DNA of 64,000 bases from Bacteroidales bacterium (GTDB taxonomy: Bacteria > Bacteroidota > Bacteroidia > Bacteroidales > WCHB1-69). The position numbers and the translations under genes are program-made. This document shows, in pieces, positions 14,938-23,831 of the stretch; the first letter of the stretch is position 1; every line of letters begins with the position of its first letter. The DNA is taken from assembly GCA_017962845.1 (NCBI GenBank), contig JAGCUN010000015.1, positions 1 through 64,000 on the forward strand, given 5' to 3'. The notes beneath the pieces were generated by a model. The model saw only the letters and a program-made list of their open reading frames with translations. It had not been told where the DNA came from and searched no databases.

Positions 14938-16152
14938 ATGAAATTTCAAGTCAAATTTCTGATTATTAATTTTTTACTATTAGCCACAGCGGGGTTGTCA
15001 TCATCAGCACAGCGACTAAGCGACCGCTATTTTGGTATCTCCAAACAGGATTTTGTCGATACCATTAAGATAAAAATATGGGACGGCGCCATTATCGTTC
15101 CCGTGGAAATTGAGGGGAAAGTCTATAACATGCTGTTCGACACCGGCGCTGGCATGGGTTTTTGGATTGGAAAAGAGGAGGAATGGATGCGGCCATCGGG
15201 CGATACGATCACCACCATGGATGCCCAAAAAAGAAAGAAAAAGACGGCAATGATGTTCATTCCTTCCATTCAAGTGGGCAGCCTTACCATTCTAAATTAT
15301 CCAGTAGTGGTGGATGAAGGGCTCAACGATTTCGCCTGCGGCATCATCGACGGTGCTTTCGGCTTCGACCTCGTCTCCAAAGGCATCTCGTTTAAATTCG
15401 ATACCCAAGATAGTCTGCTAATCATGACCTCCCACCACAAAATCTTCGCCAAAGAGGAGAAGGGACACGCCAAGGTACCTTACAAAGTTTACGGCGGCCG
15501 ACCCTTCCTATGGACGAAAATTCCGTTTGCCCGCCCGAGAATGCTTTTCGATATGGGCGCTGTGGGCGGTTGGTTCGGTCTCCCGCAAGACCTGCTGGAC
15601 CTGTGGGCGAAAAATGATCCTAAAATCAAGCAGCAACTCGATGAAATGACAGTGAATAGGGATACGACCGTGATGACCTACGCTGGTCTTTTCGGTGCCA
15701 ACTATGATACGGTTGTCAATGGCGAACTCTGTTTCCCTGAGATTGAAATCGGCGACATCGTCCTCAAAGAGGTGTGGGTCTCGACCGCCACACACAACCG
15801 GGCCATCGGTTCGGCCATCTTGAAAAATCTCTCGCTGATTATCGACGCGCCAAAGAAGTGTTTTTACTTCCTTCCCCACGATGGCAACCCAGAAATCACC
15901 GTGGCCAACAGGGGAAAGGGAGTCAATGTCGTTCCTGCCGAAGAGGGCGACCCCAATGGCGCACTGAAAGCCCTTGTGCGCAAAGGCACCGAAGCATACA
16001 AGCTTGGCATTCGTACGGGTGATTATCTGATCAGTGTTGAGGGGGTGCCCATCTCAGATATGTGTACCTATATGCGGTTGATGCGCAAAAAAGGATCCAT
16101 CCACATCGTGTTCCGTAGTCCGGAGGGCGAAATCAAGGAGGTGGAGTGGTAA
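14938..16152 (+). CDS. Exported retropepsin-like aspartyl protease with C-terminal PDZ domain
   Basis: This 404-residue protein has a signal peptide (about 1-24, ending SSAQ). The first aspartyl-protease lobe contains the catalytic F-D68-T-G-A motif. A second lobe reads F-D205-M-G-A, where the expected Thr/Ser after the Asp is Met. A PDZ-like domain covers about residues 325-404 (KGTEAYKLGIRTGDYLISVE). Retropepsin-PDZ proteins are common in Bacteroidota and usually uncharacterised. It is probably periplasmic, cutting or binding peptides. It is monocistronic. Confidence 0.8.
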   Translation: MKFQVKFLIINFLLLATAGLSSSAQRLSDRYFGISKQDFVDTIKIKIWDGAIIVPVEIEGKVYNMLFDTGAGMGFWIGKEEEWMRPSGDTITTMDAQKRKKKTAMMFIPSIQVGSLTILNYPVVVDEGLNDFACGIIDGAFGFDLVSKGISFKFDTQDSLLIMTSHHKIFAKEEKGHAKVPYKVYGGRPFLWTKIPFARPRMLFDMGAVGGWFGLPQDLLDLWAKNDPKIKQQLDEMTVNRDTTVMTYAGLFGANYDTVVNGELCFPEIEIGDIVLKEVWVSTATHNRAIGSAILKNLSLIIDAPKKCFYFLPHDGNPEITVANRGKGVNVVPAEEGDPNGALKALVRKGTEAYKLGIRTGDYLISVEGVPISDMCTYMRLMRKKGSIHIVFRSPEGEIKEVEW

Positions 16153-16199
16153 CAATGCGTAATGTTCATTTTACCGTCTCAAAATCCAGAAATTTTATG

Positions 16200-16208
16200 T
16201 AAGTTTGC
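16200..16208 (+). promoter_or_regulatory. -7 promoter box for the cysteine desulfurase-methyltransferase unit
   Basis: TAAGTTTGC lies 33 bases before ATG 16242. Confidence 0.5.
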
Positions 16209-16241
16209 AGCCTCAAAATTAAAACAACAAAATTATTCAAT

Positions 16242-17402
16242 ATGATTTACTTAGACAATTCTGCAACCACGTTCCCGAAACCGAAGGAAGTGTATGATTT
16301 CATGGACCATTTCTATCGCACCCACGGAGTGAACCCCGGTCGCTCGGGCTTCGATGCCGCTATCGAAACGGGCGAGCTCGTGTCCGACACCCGTAAGATG
16401 CTCACCAACCTGTTCAACGGCGGTGGCGACTTCAACCGTCTGACCTTCAGCTATAACGCTACCGACTCCCTCAACATGATCATCCAGGGTTTGGCGTTGG
16501 AGCACCCTGGCTGCCACGTCATCACCACCATGTTGGAGCACAACTCGGTGCTGCGTCCGCTCTACACGCTCGAGCAACGCGGCCAGATCGAGGTTACCTA
16601 CCTGCCGTTCGACGAGCGCGGCTACGTGAGCCCCGACGATGTGAAAAAAGCCATCAAGAAAAATACTAAATTTATGGTCTGCACGCACTGCTCCAACGTC
16701 ATCGGTACCATCCAGCCGCTGGCTGAAATCGGTAAGGTTTGCCACGAAAACGGTCTTATCTTTGTGGTGGACGGCAGTCAGGGCGCTGGTGCTGTGGATT
16801 TGGACATGCAGGCTCAAAATATTGATGTTTACTGCTTTACGGGACATAAATGCCTGATGGGTCCCACCGGTATCGGCGGTTCGTACGTGCGCGAAGGCGT
16901 CACCATCGGACAGACCCGCTTCGGCGGTACCGGTGTGCGCTCTGCCGTTCCCGGTCATCTCGAAGAGTATCCCTACCGCCTCGAAGCCGGTACCCTCAAC
17001 CTCCTCGGTGTCGCCGGCCTCAACGCGGGTGTGAAATGGATTATGAAAGAAGGTATCATGAACATCCACAACCGTGAAATGGTGCTTTGGAAAAAACTCC
17101 GCGACGGTCTCAAAGAGATTGACGGCGTGACCATCTACTGCGCCACCTCCGTTGAGAACCAGAACCCTGTGCTCTCGTTCAACGTCAAGGGTTGGGACTC
17201 CAGCGATGTGGGCACGATGCTCGATGTGGACTACGATATCGCTTGCCGTATCGGCCTGCACTGCGCCCCCAAGGTACACGAAGGCCTCGGCACCATCAAC
17301 TGCCACGGCTCCGTGCGCTTCAGCGTAGGTGCTTTCACCACCGAACAGGAAATCGATACCGCTATCGAAGCTGTGAAGGATATCGCTTCCATGAAAAATT
17401 AA
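16242..17402 (+). CDS. Class V aminotransferase-fold PLP enzyme, cysteine desulfurase family
   Basis: This 386-residue enzyme begins MIYLDNSATTFPKP, the cysteine-desulfurase N-terminus. The PLP lysine is K203 in FTGHKCLMGPTG, and an active-site Cys is C341 in GLHCAPKVHEGLGT, as in the CsdA/SufS-like group. It is shorter than IscS and has no IscU neighbour. The expected reaction is removal of sulfur (or selenium) from cysteine with a PLP cofactor. It is followed 29 bases later by a methyltransferase gene on the same strand, so the two probably work together. The downstream acceptor is unknown. Confidence 0.88.
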   Translation: MIYLDNSATTFPKPKEVYDFMDHFYRTHGVNPGRSGFDAAIETGELVSDTRKMLTNLFNGGGDFNRLTFSYNATDSLNMIIQGLALEHPGCHVITTMLEHNSVLRPLYTLEQRGQIEVTYLPFDERGYVSPDDVKKAIKKNTKFMVCTHCSNVIGTIQPLAEIGKVCHENGLIFVVDGSQGAGAVDLDMQAQNIDVYCFTGHKCLMGPTGIGGSYVREGVTIGQTRFGGTGVRSAVPGHLEEYPYRLEAGTLNLLGVAGLNAGVKWIMKEGIMNIHNREMVLWKKLRDGLKEIDGVTIYCATSVENQNPVLSFNVKGWDSSDVGTMLDVDYDIACRIGLHCAPKVHEGLGTINCHGSVRFSVGAFTTEQEIDTAIEAVKDIASMKN

Positions 17403-17431
17403 TTCGTAATTATCATTTAACTGTATAAAAA

Positions 17432-18514
17432 ATGCTTGAATCTCCGCAAAAAGAAATGTATGCCAAGGAACGTTTCACCGCCTTGCAGGCGCAGCGTCTC
17501 GCCCAGGAAATCGCCTTTGGCCCTATCGTGTTCCAAGTGTCCCGCCTGATGGTGAAATTCGGCATCTTCCAGATGCTCGATGACTGCAAGGGCGGCATGA
17601 CCATGGATGAAATCGCCCAGAAGGCCAACCTGTCGCACTACGGCGCGCAGGTGCTGCTCGAGTCGTCGCTCACCATCGGCACGGTGCTCTACCGCGAGGG
17701 ACGTTTCTTCCTGGCCAAACCCGGATGGTTCCTCCTGCACGACGACATGGCCCGCGTGAATATGGACTTCAACCACGATGTCAACTACCTCGGACTCTTC
17801 AACTTGGAGGAGGCTATCCTGAACGGCAAGCCGGAAGGGTTGAAGGTGTTTGGCAGCTGGCCGACCATTTATGAAGGCTTGTCGCAGCTGCCCCCGCAGG
17901 TGCAGAAGAGCTGGTTCGGCTTCGACCATTTCTATTCCGACAACTCGTTCGAGCAGGCTTTGCAGATTGTGTTCGGCAACCATCCCCGCACCTTGCTGGA
18001 TGTGGGTGGCAACACAGGTCGTTGGGCCACACAGTGTGTGAAGCACGATGCGGAGGTGAATGTCACCATCATGGACCTTCCGCAGCAGCTGGAGATGATG
18101 CGCAAGGCCACCGCCGGACTGGAAGGCGCCGACCGTATTCACGGCCACGGCTGCAACCTCCTCGATGAGGCCACCGCCTTCCCGGTCGGCTTCGATGCCA
18201 TCTGGATGAGCCAGTTCCTCGACTGCTTCTCCGAGGAGCAGGTGTGCAGCATCCTGCGCCGCGCCGCCGCTTCCATGAATGCGGGCAGCAAACTCTATAT
18301 CATGGAGACCTTCTGGGATCGCCAGCGCTTCGAGACCGCCTCTTACTGTCTGGCACAAATCAGCCTCTATTTCACGGCATTAGCCAACGGAAACAGCAAG
18401 ATGTACTACTCCGATGATATGGCCCGCTGCGTGGAAAGCGCTGGCCTCTCCATCGAGAAAATCCACGACGGACTGGGCCTCGGCCACAGCATCATGCAGT
18501 GCGTGAAGAGGTAA
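17432..18514 (+). CDS. Class I SAM-dependent methyltransferase (O-methyltransferase-like)
   Basis: This 360-residue protein has an N-terminal winged-helix/dimerisation part (about 1-110, with MTMDEIAQKANLSHYGAQVL) and a Rossmann SAM-binding domain whose motif I is LLDVGGNTGRWA (about residues 188-199). This layout is that of plant/COMT-type small-molecule O-methyltransferases. The substrate is unknown. It forms a two-gene unit with the PLP enzyme upstream and is followed by a clear terminator. Confidence 0.82.
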   Translation: MLESPQKEMYAKERFTALQAQRLAQEIAFGPIVFQVSRLMVKFGIFQMLDDCKGGMTMDEIAQKANLSHYGAQVLLESSLTIGTVLYREGRFFLAKPGWFLLHDDMARVNMDFNHDVNYLGLFNLEEAILNGKPEGLKVFGSWPTIYEGLSQLPPQVQKSWFGFDHFYSDNSFEQALQIVFGNHPRTLLDVGGNTGRWATQCVKHDAEVNVTIMDLPQQLEMMRKATAGLEGADRIHGHGCNLLDEATAFPVGFDAIWMSQFLDCFSEEQVCSILRRAAASMNAGSKLYIMETFWDRQRFETASYCLAQISLYFTALANGNSKMYYSDDMARCVESAGLSIEKIHDGLGLGHSIMQCVKR

Positions 18515-18543
18515 ACATCAAGTTTCACTTCATTGATAAGGAG

Positions 18544-18583
18544 AGCGGCTGAATTTCATGAAAGAGATCCAGCCGCTTTTTTT
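18544..18583 (+). terminator. Rho-independent terminator after the methyltransferase gene
   Basis: AGCGGCTG (18544-18551) pairs with CAGCCGCT (18570-18577) across an 18-base loop and is followed by a T run (18577-18583). Confidence 0.7.
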
Positions 18584-18591
18584 GAATTCTT

Positions 18592-19434
18592 TTACCGTAA
18601 ACAGTAGGTGATGGTCAGCTGGTAATACGAGCGGCACGGCTGCTCTTCGTCTTGGGCAGGATCCCACTTCGGCATGGCCTTTACTAAGCGAACTGCGTCA
18701 TTGACATATTCTTGACAACCTCCACAGGAGCTGTTCAACACGTTAATACTGGTAATGCTACCATCTATTTCCACTACAAATTCAAGAATTACTATGCTAT
18801 GCACCTCGATGCATCTGGGCGATAATTTGACATTTTCGATGAGAAACTTCTTTAATGAATCCACCCCGCCGGGGAACATAGCCTTCACTTCAGGGTCGCG
18901 CAGAATGATGTCGCCCTTGGCCTCAAATTTATGGCCTGTACGCTTGTCTATCAACAAGATGCACTCTGAATCAACCACATCGGTGGGGTAAACCCGATAT
19001 GCAGGATTGTCGCTGGCGATGACAACATTATGCAGGGAGTGGCAGTTTGCGAAAATCTCATGTCCGATTTCTGTCACAGAATTGGGAATGAGGACAGCGG
19101 TCATGTTGCCGCATTCGGAGAAAGCCCCATCGCCAATGGAAGTAACAGAAGGAGGAAGGATGATGGAGGCCATTTTTTCGAATTTGGCAAAAGCCCATTC
19201 CCCGATGGCTGTAACAGCATATTCTTGACCCTCATAAGATACTTCTTCGGGGATGATCACGTTGCTGGATGCCCCCATATTGGTGACCTTTTTTACTTCA
19301 ACGGTTTTGGGGTCACTTAAAACCCGATACTCGAGTTCTTGTCCGGTGCTACACTCCTTGGTGAAAGTCTGTGCCAGAATAGAGGAGCCGGACAGCAACA
19401 AGGAGATAAAAAGAAATAGGGCTACGGGTTTCAT
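18592..19434 (-). CDS. Exported BspA-type LRR protein with C-terminal TonB-C-like domain
   Basis: This 280-residue protein has a signal peptide (about 1-21, SSILAQ). Residues about 60-145 are BspA-like leucine-rich repeats (LRR_5: ITAIGEWAFAKFEKMASIIL, VTSIGDGAFSECGNMTAVLI, VTEIGHEIFANCHSLHNVVI). Residues about 185-280 match the TonB C-terminal fold (FPGGVDSLKKFLIENV, VVEIDGSITSINVL, VKAMPKWDPAQD). It has no membrane helix besides the signal, so it cannot transduce energy as TonB does. The TonB-C part is closely similar to that of the gene 21 bases upstream, which indicates local duplication and domain fusion. Confidence 0.8.
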   Translation of the reverse strand: MKPVALFLFISLLLSGSSILAQTFTKECSTGQELEYRVLSDPKTVEVKKVTNMGASSNVIIPEEVSYEGQEYAVTAIGEWAFAKFEKMASIILPPSVTSIGDGAFSECGNMTAVLIPNSVTEIGHEIFANCHSLHNVVIASDNPAYRVYPTDVVDSECILLIDKRTGHKFEAKGDIILRDPEVKAMFPGGVDSLKKFLIENVKLSPRCIEVHSIVILEFVVEIDGSITSINVLNSSCGGCQEYVNDAVRLVKAMPKWDPAQDEEQPCRSYYQLTITYCLR

Positions 19435-19455
19435 GGTGCGTGTTAGGTTGATTTA

Positions 19456-20076
19456 CTATAAAGCGAAGGTGATAGGCAGCTGGAAATACGAGCGGCACGG
19501 CTGCCCATTGTACTCCCCAGGCTTCCATTTCGGCATGGCTTTCACCACCCGGATGGCCTCTTCGTCAAGAGCCTCGCATACACTACGCAGCACGGTAATT
19601 GTAGAGATGGCGCCATCTTTCTCTATTGCAAATTCAAGCAGCACCACACCCTGCTGTTGTTTCTCTTGAGCTTCTTTGGGATAGTGACAGTTTTCTGCGA
19701 GAAATGCCCGTAAAGCATCCGTGCCGCCAGGGAACTCTGCCCTTACTTGTGAGAGGGGTTGTAAAGGTTCTTCCATTCCCACCCACATCACCTCATCATC
19801 TATAGTATCCTGCGGATTCACATTCTGGGCCGAAGCGACCGACATGCCCGAAAGCGCCAGTCCCATCGCCACGCCAACGATGGCCACCTTTTGGGAAAGA
19901 CTCTGCCGTTGCGAGAGTGCCTGCTCCAGTTGCCGCACCTCCGCCTCGCAGCGTGGACATGTGCCGGGGCATTCCCCCTCGAAGGTACAATCGGGAATCT
20001 CCAAGTCAATGCCGTTGGCCGCCGCCACCTCGCGCCGCACCGACTTCAAATACGAACAAACTTGCTTTCCTTTCAT
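19456..20076 (-). CDS. TonB-C-domain protein with cytoplasmic Cys-cluster N-terminus
   Basis: This 206-residue protein has an N-terminal domain with C30, C36, C40 and C43 (CTFEGECPGTCPRC), a probable small metal-binding knuckle. One transmembrane segment follows (about 63-83), then a periplasmic TonB C-terminal domain (about 110-206, FPGGTDALRAFLAENCHYPK, PKWKPGEYNGQPC). The family is annotated as energy transducer TonB in Bacteroidota. There are no ExbB/ExbD genes nearby. It heads a two-gene unit with its paralogue. Confidence 0.78.
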   Translation of the reverse strand: MKGKQVCSYLKSVRREVAAANGIDLEIPDCTFEGECPGTCPRCEAEVRQLEQALSQRQSLSQKVAIVGVAMGLALSGMSVASAQNVNPQDTIDDEVMWVGMEEPLQPLSQVRAEFPGGTDALRAFLAENCHYPKEAQEKQQQGVVLLEFAIEKDGAISTITVLRSVCEALDEEAIRVVKAMPKWKPGEYNGQPCRSYFQLPITFAL

Positions 20077-20112
20077 GACGAAATCAATTTATGGATCAAC
20101 ATTATATCAGCG

Positions 20113-20121
20113 GCAAAAATA
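20113..20121 (-). promoter_or_regulatory. -7 promoter box for the TonB-C pair
   Basis: TATTTTTGC on the minus strand lies 37 bases before ATG 20076. Confidence 0.6.
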
Positions 20122-20259
20122 CACATTTTTTTAATAAAATTTATCCCGTCACACCCAAAATGTGAACCCTCACAGCATTTTTTTCTTTATAAGATGAGAA
20201 TTTCCTCACAATAATTGCCCCGTCCATATCGTTCCATTTCATAATAACCCATTGTAATT

Positions 20260-21168
20260 ATGAAAATTAAGATTAGTTTCATCTCCACGTTGTTTTCCTT
20301 CGTTCTGCTGTTCGCTTCTTGCCAGAAAGATGGCCTCTACACTCCCAAAGAGCATCTTACTCGTATCGAGAATTGGGAGTTTTATGACGGTGATAGCCTT
20401 TTCCGAAATGCTGAAGAGTGGGAGTGGGATGGCAAGTTACTGTCCAAAATCACTTATCTCGACCGTGCCCGTATCCCATACGCCACCCTTACCCCAAGCT
20501 ACGACAGCAAAAATAGAATTGAATCTTTCTTATATGAAGAATCTGGAATGACGTGGACCTACCAATATAACTATCACAACAACGACTTGTGCCAAATTTT
20601 GGTGTACGATCAGCAGGGTGAAGTGAGAGGAGTTACCACGTTCAAAAAGAAGGGTGGAAAAGTGGCAGAAATCACTCTCGAAGCCTATATGGTAAGCTCT
20701 CAAAATCCCTTACGTTTCATCTTACCACCCGAGGTTGCAGAAATGCCTGCTGCCAAAGCTTCAGGCTCTTCCCAAAGAACTACTTATCAGCTCACTTGGA
20801 AAGGAAATGATGTGGTGAAATATGTGGTTCTGGATGGTAATGCTGATGATAAAGTGATTTCGACAGTGGAAACCACCTATGACAACAATGTGAACCCCTA
20901 TCAGGGGATGTTGGCTAATACCAATGGTTATTCAAACATCAATGGAACCTTCTCAAAGCACAATCCGCTTACGATTGCCAATACGGGCAAATACAATTTG
21001 GTAGATGAATATGGCAACGAATATGCTGATGCAGATTATGAAGTACACGAAACCTATACCTACGAGTATGAAGGACGTTATCCTGTAAAACAGGTGAGAG
21101 ATATTTATAGGATTTTTGAAGGAAGGCCCCTCAGCTACACTTTGAAGAGAACTTACACCTACGAATAG
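20260..21168 (+). CDS. Lipoprotein of unknown function
   Basis: This 302-residue protein has a lipoprotein signal (FVLLFASC, lipid-anchored Cys near residue 21). The mature part is rich in Tyr/Trp-containing beta strands, such as EYEGRYPVKQVRDIYR and KRTYTYE, and resembles short YD-like strand repeats found in Bacteroidota lipoproteins. No family can be named. It is probably at the periplasmic or outer face of the outer membrane. It is monocistronic and convergent with the ECF sigma factor gene. I see no convincing -7 box upstream. Confidence 0.65.
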   Translation: MKIKISFISTLFSFVLLFASCQKDGLYTPKEHLTRIENWEFYDGDSLFRNAEEWEWDGKLLSKITYLDRARIPYATLTPSYDSKNRIESFLYEESGMTWTYQYNYHNNDLCQILVYDQQGEVRGVTTFKKKGGKVAEITLEAYMVSSQNPLRFILPPEVAEMPAAKASGSSQRTTYQLTWKGNDVVKYVVLDGNADDKVISTVETTYDNNVNPYQGMLANTNGYSNINGTFSKHNPLTIANTGKYNLVDEYGNEYADADYEVHETYTYEYEGRYPVKQVRDIYRIFEGRPLSYTLKRTYTYE

Positions 21169-21194
21169 CCTCCCCGCTAACTTGTAACTTTCAA

Positions 21195-21740
21195 CTACTT
21201 CACCGCTTCACGCAACGAGGCCGTCACCTTCTCCATCGCAAAATGATAGGAGGATTTCAACGCACCAACCGAGGTACCCAACGCCTGCGACATCTCTTCA
21301 TACGGCATCTCGTCATAATAACGTAAAGTAAATACAAGTCGTTGTTTATCAGGAAGTTTAATAATAGCTTGCTGCAACAGTTGCTCAATTTTGTCGGAGG
21401 AAAAGTACTTCTCTTCGGCGGCCACATTCAGCAGGTGGTCGGTGTATTTGTCGTCGGAAAGGTTCAGCATCTTTTTCTTCTTCTCTAAAAAAGATAAAGA
21501 CTCATTGATGCTGATGCGCGTGATCCAGGTCTTGAGGGAGGAGTCGCCCCGAAACTGGTCCAAATACCGCCACACTTTGATGAAGACGTTCTGCGTGACA
21601 TCGTTGGCATCTTCATGCACATACACATAATGGCGTACCGAGTAATACACATCCCTCTGATACTTTTCCATCAGTGCGCGAAAAGCCCGCTCTTTGGTCT
21701 TTTCGTCCTTGAATTGCTCAATGATCTGCGCGTCTTCCAT
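21195..21740 (-). CDS. ECF-type RNA polymerase sigma factor
   Basis: This 181-residue sigma-70 family protein has region 2 (ALMEKYQRDVYYSVRHYVYV, DANDVTQNVFIKVWRYLDQF) and region 4 (LPDKQRLVFTLRYYDEMPYE, GTSVGALKSSYHFAMEKV). Its start lies 13 bases after the transketolase gene on the same strand, so it is probably transcribed with it. No anti-sigma gene (FecR-like or zinc-finger) is adjacent, because the next gene downstream is convergent. The control of its activity is therefore not visible here. Confidence 0.88.
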   Translation of the reverse strand: MEDAQIIEQFKDEKTKERAFRALMEKYQRDVYYSVRHYVYVHEDANDVTQNVFIKVWRYLDQFRGDSSLKTWITRISINESLSFLEKKKKMLNLSDDKYTDHLLNVAAEEKYFSSDKIEQLLQQAIIKLPDKQRLVFTLRYYDEMPYEEMSQALGTSVGALKSSYHFAMEKVTASLREAVK

Positions 21741-21753
21741 GTTGGAATTGAAA

Positions 21754-22707
21754 TTATTTGCGTGCCATCACTTTCTGGGCAGCTTCCACAATATGCGGGG
21801 TGTCTAAGCCATATTTTTTCATCAGCTCGTCGGGCTTGCCGCTCTCGCCGAAGGTGTCGTCCACGGCCACCATCTCCACCGGCGTGGGCATCTTCCGTGC
21901 CAATAACTGGCATACGCTGTCGCCCAAACCACCGTTCATCAGGTGCTCTTCCGCCGTCACAACGCAACGAGTTTTGGCTGCACTCTGCAAGATTTTTTCA
22001 CAGTCTAATGGCTTAATGGTATGGATGTCAATTACTTCTGCAGAAACACCTTTCTGTGAGAGTTCGTATGCGGCTTCCATCGCATGCCACACGAGATGTC
22101 CCGTAGCAATGATGGTGACATCGGTGCCTTCATTCATCAGGATGCCCTTGCCAATCTCAAACGGCTGGTCGGCGGGGGTGAAGTTGGGCACTGCCGGACG
22201 GCCGAAACGCAGATAGACGGGACCGTTGTAGCGGGCGGCGGCCAGCGTAGCCTGACGCGTCTGGTTGTAGTCGCACGGGTTGAGCACCACCATGTTGGGC
22301 AGCATCTTCATGAGGCCAAGGTCCTCCATCATCTGGTGGGTGGCGCCATCCTCGCCAACAGTGATGCCGGCATGTGAGGCAGCAATCTTGACGTTGAGGT
22401 TGGAGTAGGCGCAGGTCATACGGATCTGGTCGTACACGCGGCCAGAGATGAAGCCCGCGAAAGCACCGGCAAAGGGAATCTTGCCACTCAGCGCCAAACC
22501 TGCGGAAATGCCAATCATATTGGCCTCGGCGATACCGGTCTGGATGAATCTTTCAGGAAATTCTTTGATGAAATCGCCCATCTTCAAACTGCCAATCACA
22601 TCGGCACAAAGGGCAAAGACATCGGGATTTTCGCGGCCGGCTTCCACTAAACCCGCGCCGAAACCTGAACGGGTATCCTTGAAATCATTACAAACTACAG
22701 GTTGCAT
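21754..22707 (-). CDS. Transketolase C-terminal subunit
   Basis: This protein of about 317 residues carries the pyrimidine-binding and C-terminal domains of a split transketolase (GFGAGLVEAGRENPDVFALC, ERFIQTGIAEANMIGISAGL, ASHAGITVGEDGATHQMMED). It lacks the ThDP-phosphate-binding N-terminal half, which split systems encode as a separate subunit normally placed directly upstream. Here the upstream gene is an HdrB-like protein, so the partner must be elsewhere. The start is set at ATG 22707 because the in-frame TTG at 22731 lies inside the -7 box. Confidence 0.85.
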   Translation of the reverse strand: MQPVVCNDFKDTRSGFGAGLVEAGRENPDVFALCADVIGSLKMGDFIKEFPERFIQTGIAEANMIGISAGLALSGKIPFAGAFAGFISGRVYDQIRMTCAYSNLNVKIAASHAGITVGEDGATHQMMEDLGLMKMLPNMVVLNPCDYNQTRQATLAAARYNGPVYLRFGRPAVPNFTPADQPFEIGKGILMNEGTDVTIIATGHLVWHAMEAAYELSQKGVSAEVIDIHTIKPLDCEKILQSAAKTRCVVTAEEHLMNGGLGDSVCQLLARKMPTPVEMVAVDDTFGESGKPDELMKKYGLDTPHIVEAAQKVMARK

Positions 22708-22727
22708 ACCATTGATTTTTTTGTCGT

Positions 22728-22736
22728 GCAAAAATA
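22728..22736 (-). promoter_or_regulatory. -7 promoter box for transketolase-sigma
   Basis: TATTTTTGC on the minus strand lies in the 36-base gap after the HdrB-like stop, 21 bases before ATG 22707. It indicates independent transcription. Confidence 0.55.
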
Positions 22737-22743
22737 AGCAAAA

Positions 22744-23799
22744 TTATTGTTTTAAGACATGGGGTTTCTCAGGCTGTGGCAAAATCTTGCCATTCACCCC
22801 ACGGTACTTCGCATCGGGATCGTATTTGATGCCGATCTTGTCCATCAACTTTTCGCTTTGTACCTGATGGATTTGCAGTCCCAGCTCCCACGGATCGAAG
22901 CCGAGCAACAGCCCCGCCATCTCCTCGTACGTCAGCACCGGAATGCCATAGCCGTCGTGGTCGTAGGTCTTGTTCTCCATCTCGGCGATGGTGTATTGCC
23001 ATTTGTCCATGAACATAGAACAGCCCGGACAGTTGCTTACAATGAAATCGGGCTCGTATGGCTCCATCGACTCAAACTTCTTCTTGGAGTTGGCCACCGA
23101 GTATCCTCTATTTTCCTGCAACAGATAGTGGCGAAAGCCGAACCCGCAGCAGTGGCGGCGTTCAGGATAATCCACCACCTCGCCGCCCCACGACTCAATC
23201 ATGCCGGCCAGCACGTAGGGAAACTCCGCATTGCCAATGCCCCGTTCTGGGAAAATCTTGGCATAGTGGCAGCCCACATGCTCCACCACACGTAGCGGCT
23301 TGCCCGTGAATCGGTTCACCAACTGATATTTCATGTGCTGCTTCAGCTCTTCGCGAAACTTGTAGATGATGTCGGAAGGATGGGCCAAGTTGTTCGGAAT
23401 GTTGAACTCGCGACCGGTGGCCTTGCGAAGATTCTCGCGTGTCTTTTCCAACAGCTCAGGGTCGTGTTGCCACATCTCAATCATCTCAGAAAAAATACCG
23501 AAAGAGGTGACGCACGACGGCACGTAGTTGGTGTAGCCTTTATCCGACATCAGTGAAAAAAGGCGCGCCACAATCGTCATGGTGGTCTCTAACGGCACAA
23601 AGTCGCTATGGTAGCCAATGCCGGTGCAGGTGTGCGCGTTCTCTTCATCGTAGATGTCTTTATGCAAAACCTCGCGCATGATGCGCAGGAAGGCCGCCTC
23701 CGAGCCGGGGAAGAAGGTCTGACGGATGCAGCTTCTTTCGTAAAAGAAATGGTCGTCGGCAATCTCCTTTTGATATTCGTTCCAAAAACGTTTTGTCAT
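22744..23799 (-). CDS. Heterodisulfide reductase subunit B-like protein (CCG domains)
   Basis: This 351-residue protein resembles HdrB. The second Cys-rich unit is complete, with HVGCHYAKIFPE, then RRHCCGFGF, then NCPGCSMFMDKW, which in HdrB holds a noncubane 4Fe-4S cluster. The first unit is divergent (THTCTGIGYHS, YVPSCVTSFG) and may hold a different cluster or none. There is no membrane helix. It is the last gene of a four-gene Fe-S unit, and I infer it is a subunit of a quinone- or disulfide-linked electron transfer complex. Bacteroidales do not make CoM/CoB, so the substrate is not a methanogenic heterodisulfide. Confidence 0.75.
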   Translation of the reverse strand: MTKRFWNEYQKEIADDHFFYERSCIRQTFFPGSEAAFLRIMREVLHKDIYDEENAHTCTGIGYHSDFVPLETTMTIVARLFSLMSDKGYTNYVPSCVTSFGIFSEMIEMWQHDPELLEKTRENLRKATGREFNIPNNLAHPSDIIYKFREELKQHMKYQLVNRFTGKPLRVVEHVGCHYAKIFPERGIGNAEFPYVLAGMIESWGGEVVDYPERRHCCGFGFRHYLLQENRGYSVANSKKKFESMEPYEPDFIVSNCPGCSMFMDKWQYTIAEMENKTYDHDGYGIPVLTYEEMAGLLLGFDPWELGLQIHQVQSEKLMDKIGIKYDPDAKYRGVNGKILPQPEKPHVLKQ

Positions 23800-23831
23800 G
23801 GTCGGTGTTTTTTTTCTTGAAAATTAAAAAG

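Noticed and set aside
16251..17306. 351-codon minus-strand frame opposite the cysteine desulfurase gene
   Set aside because: The forward frame has the full PLP enzyme signature; the reverse has no family features.
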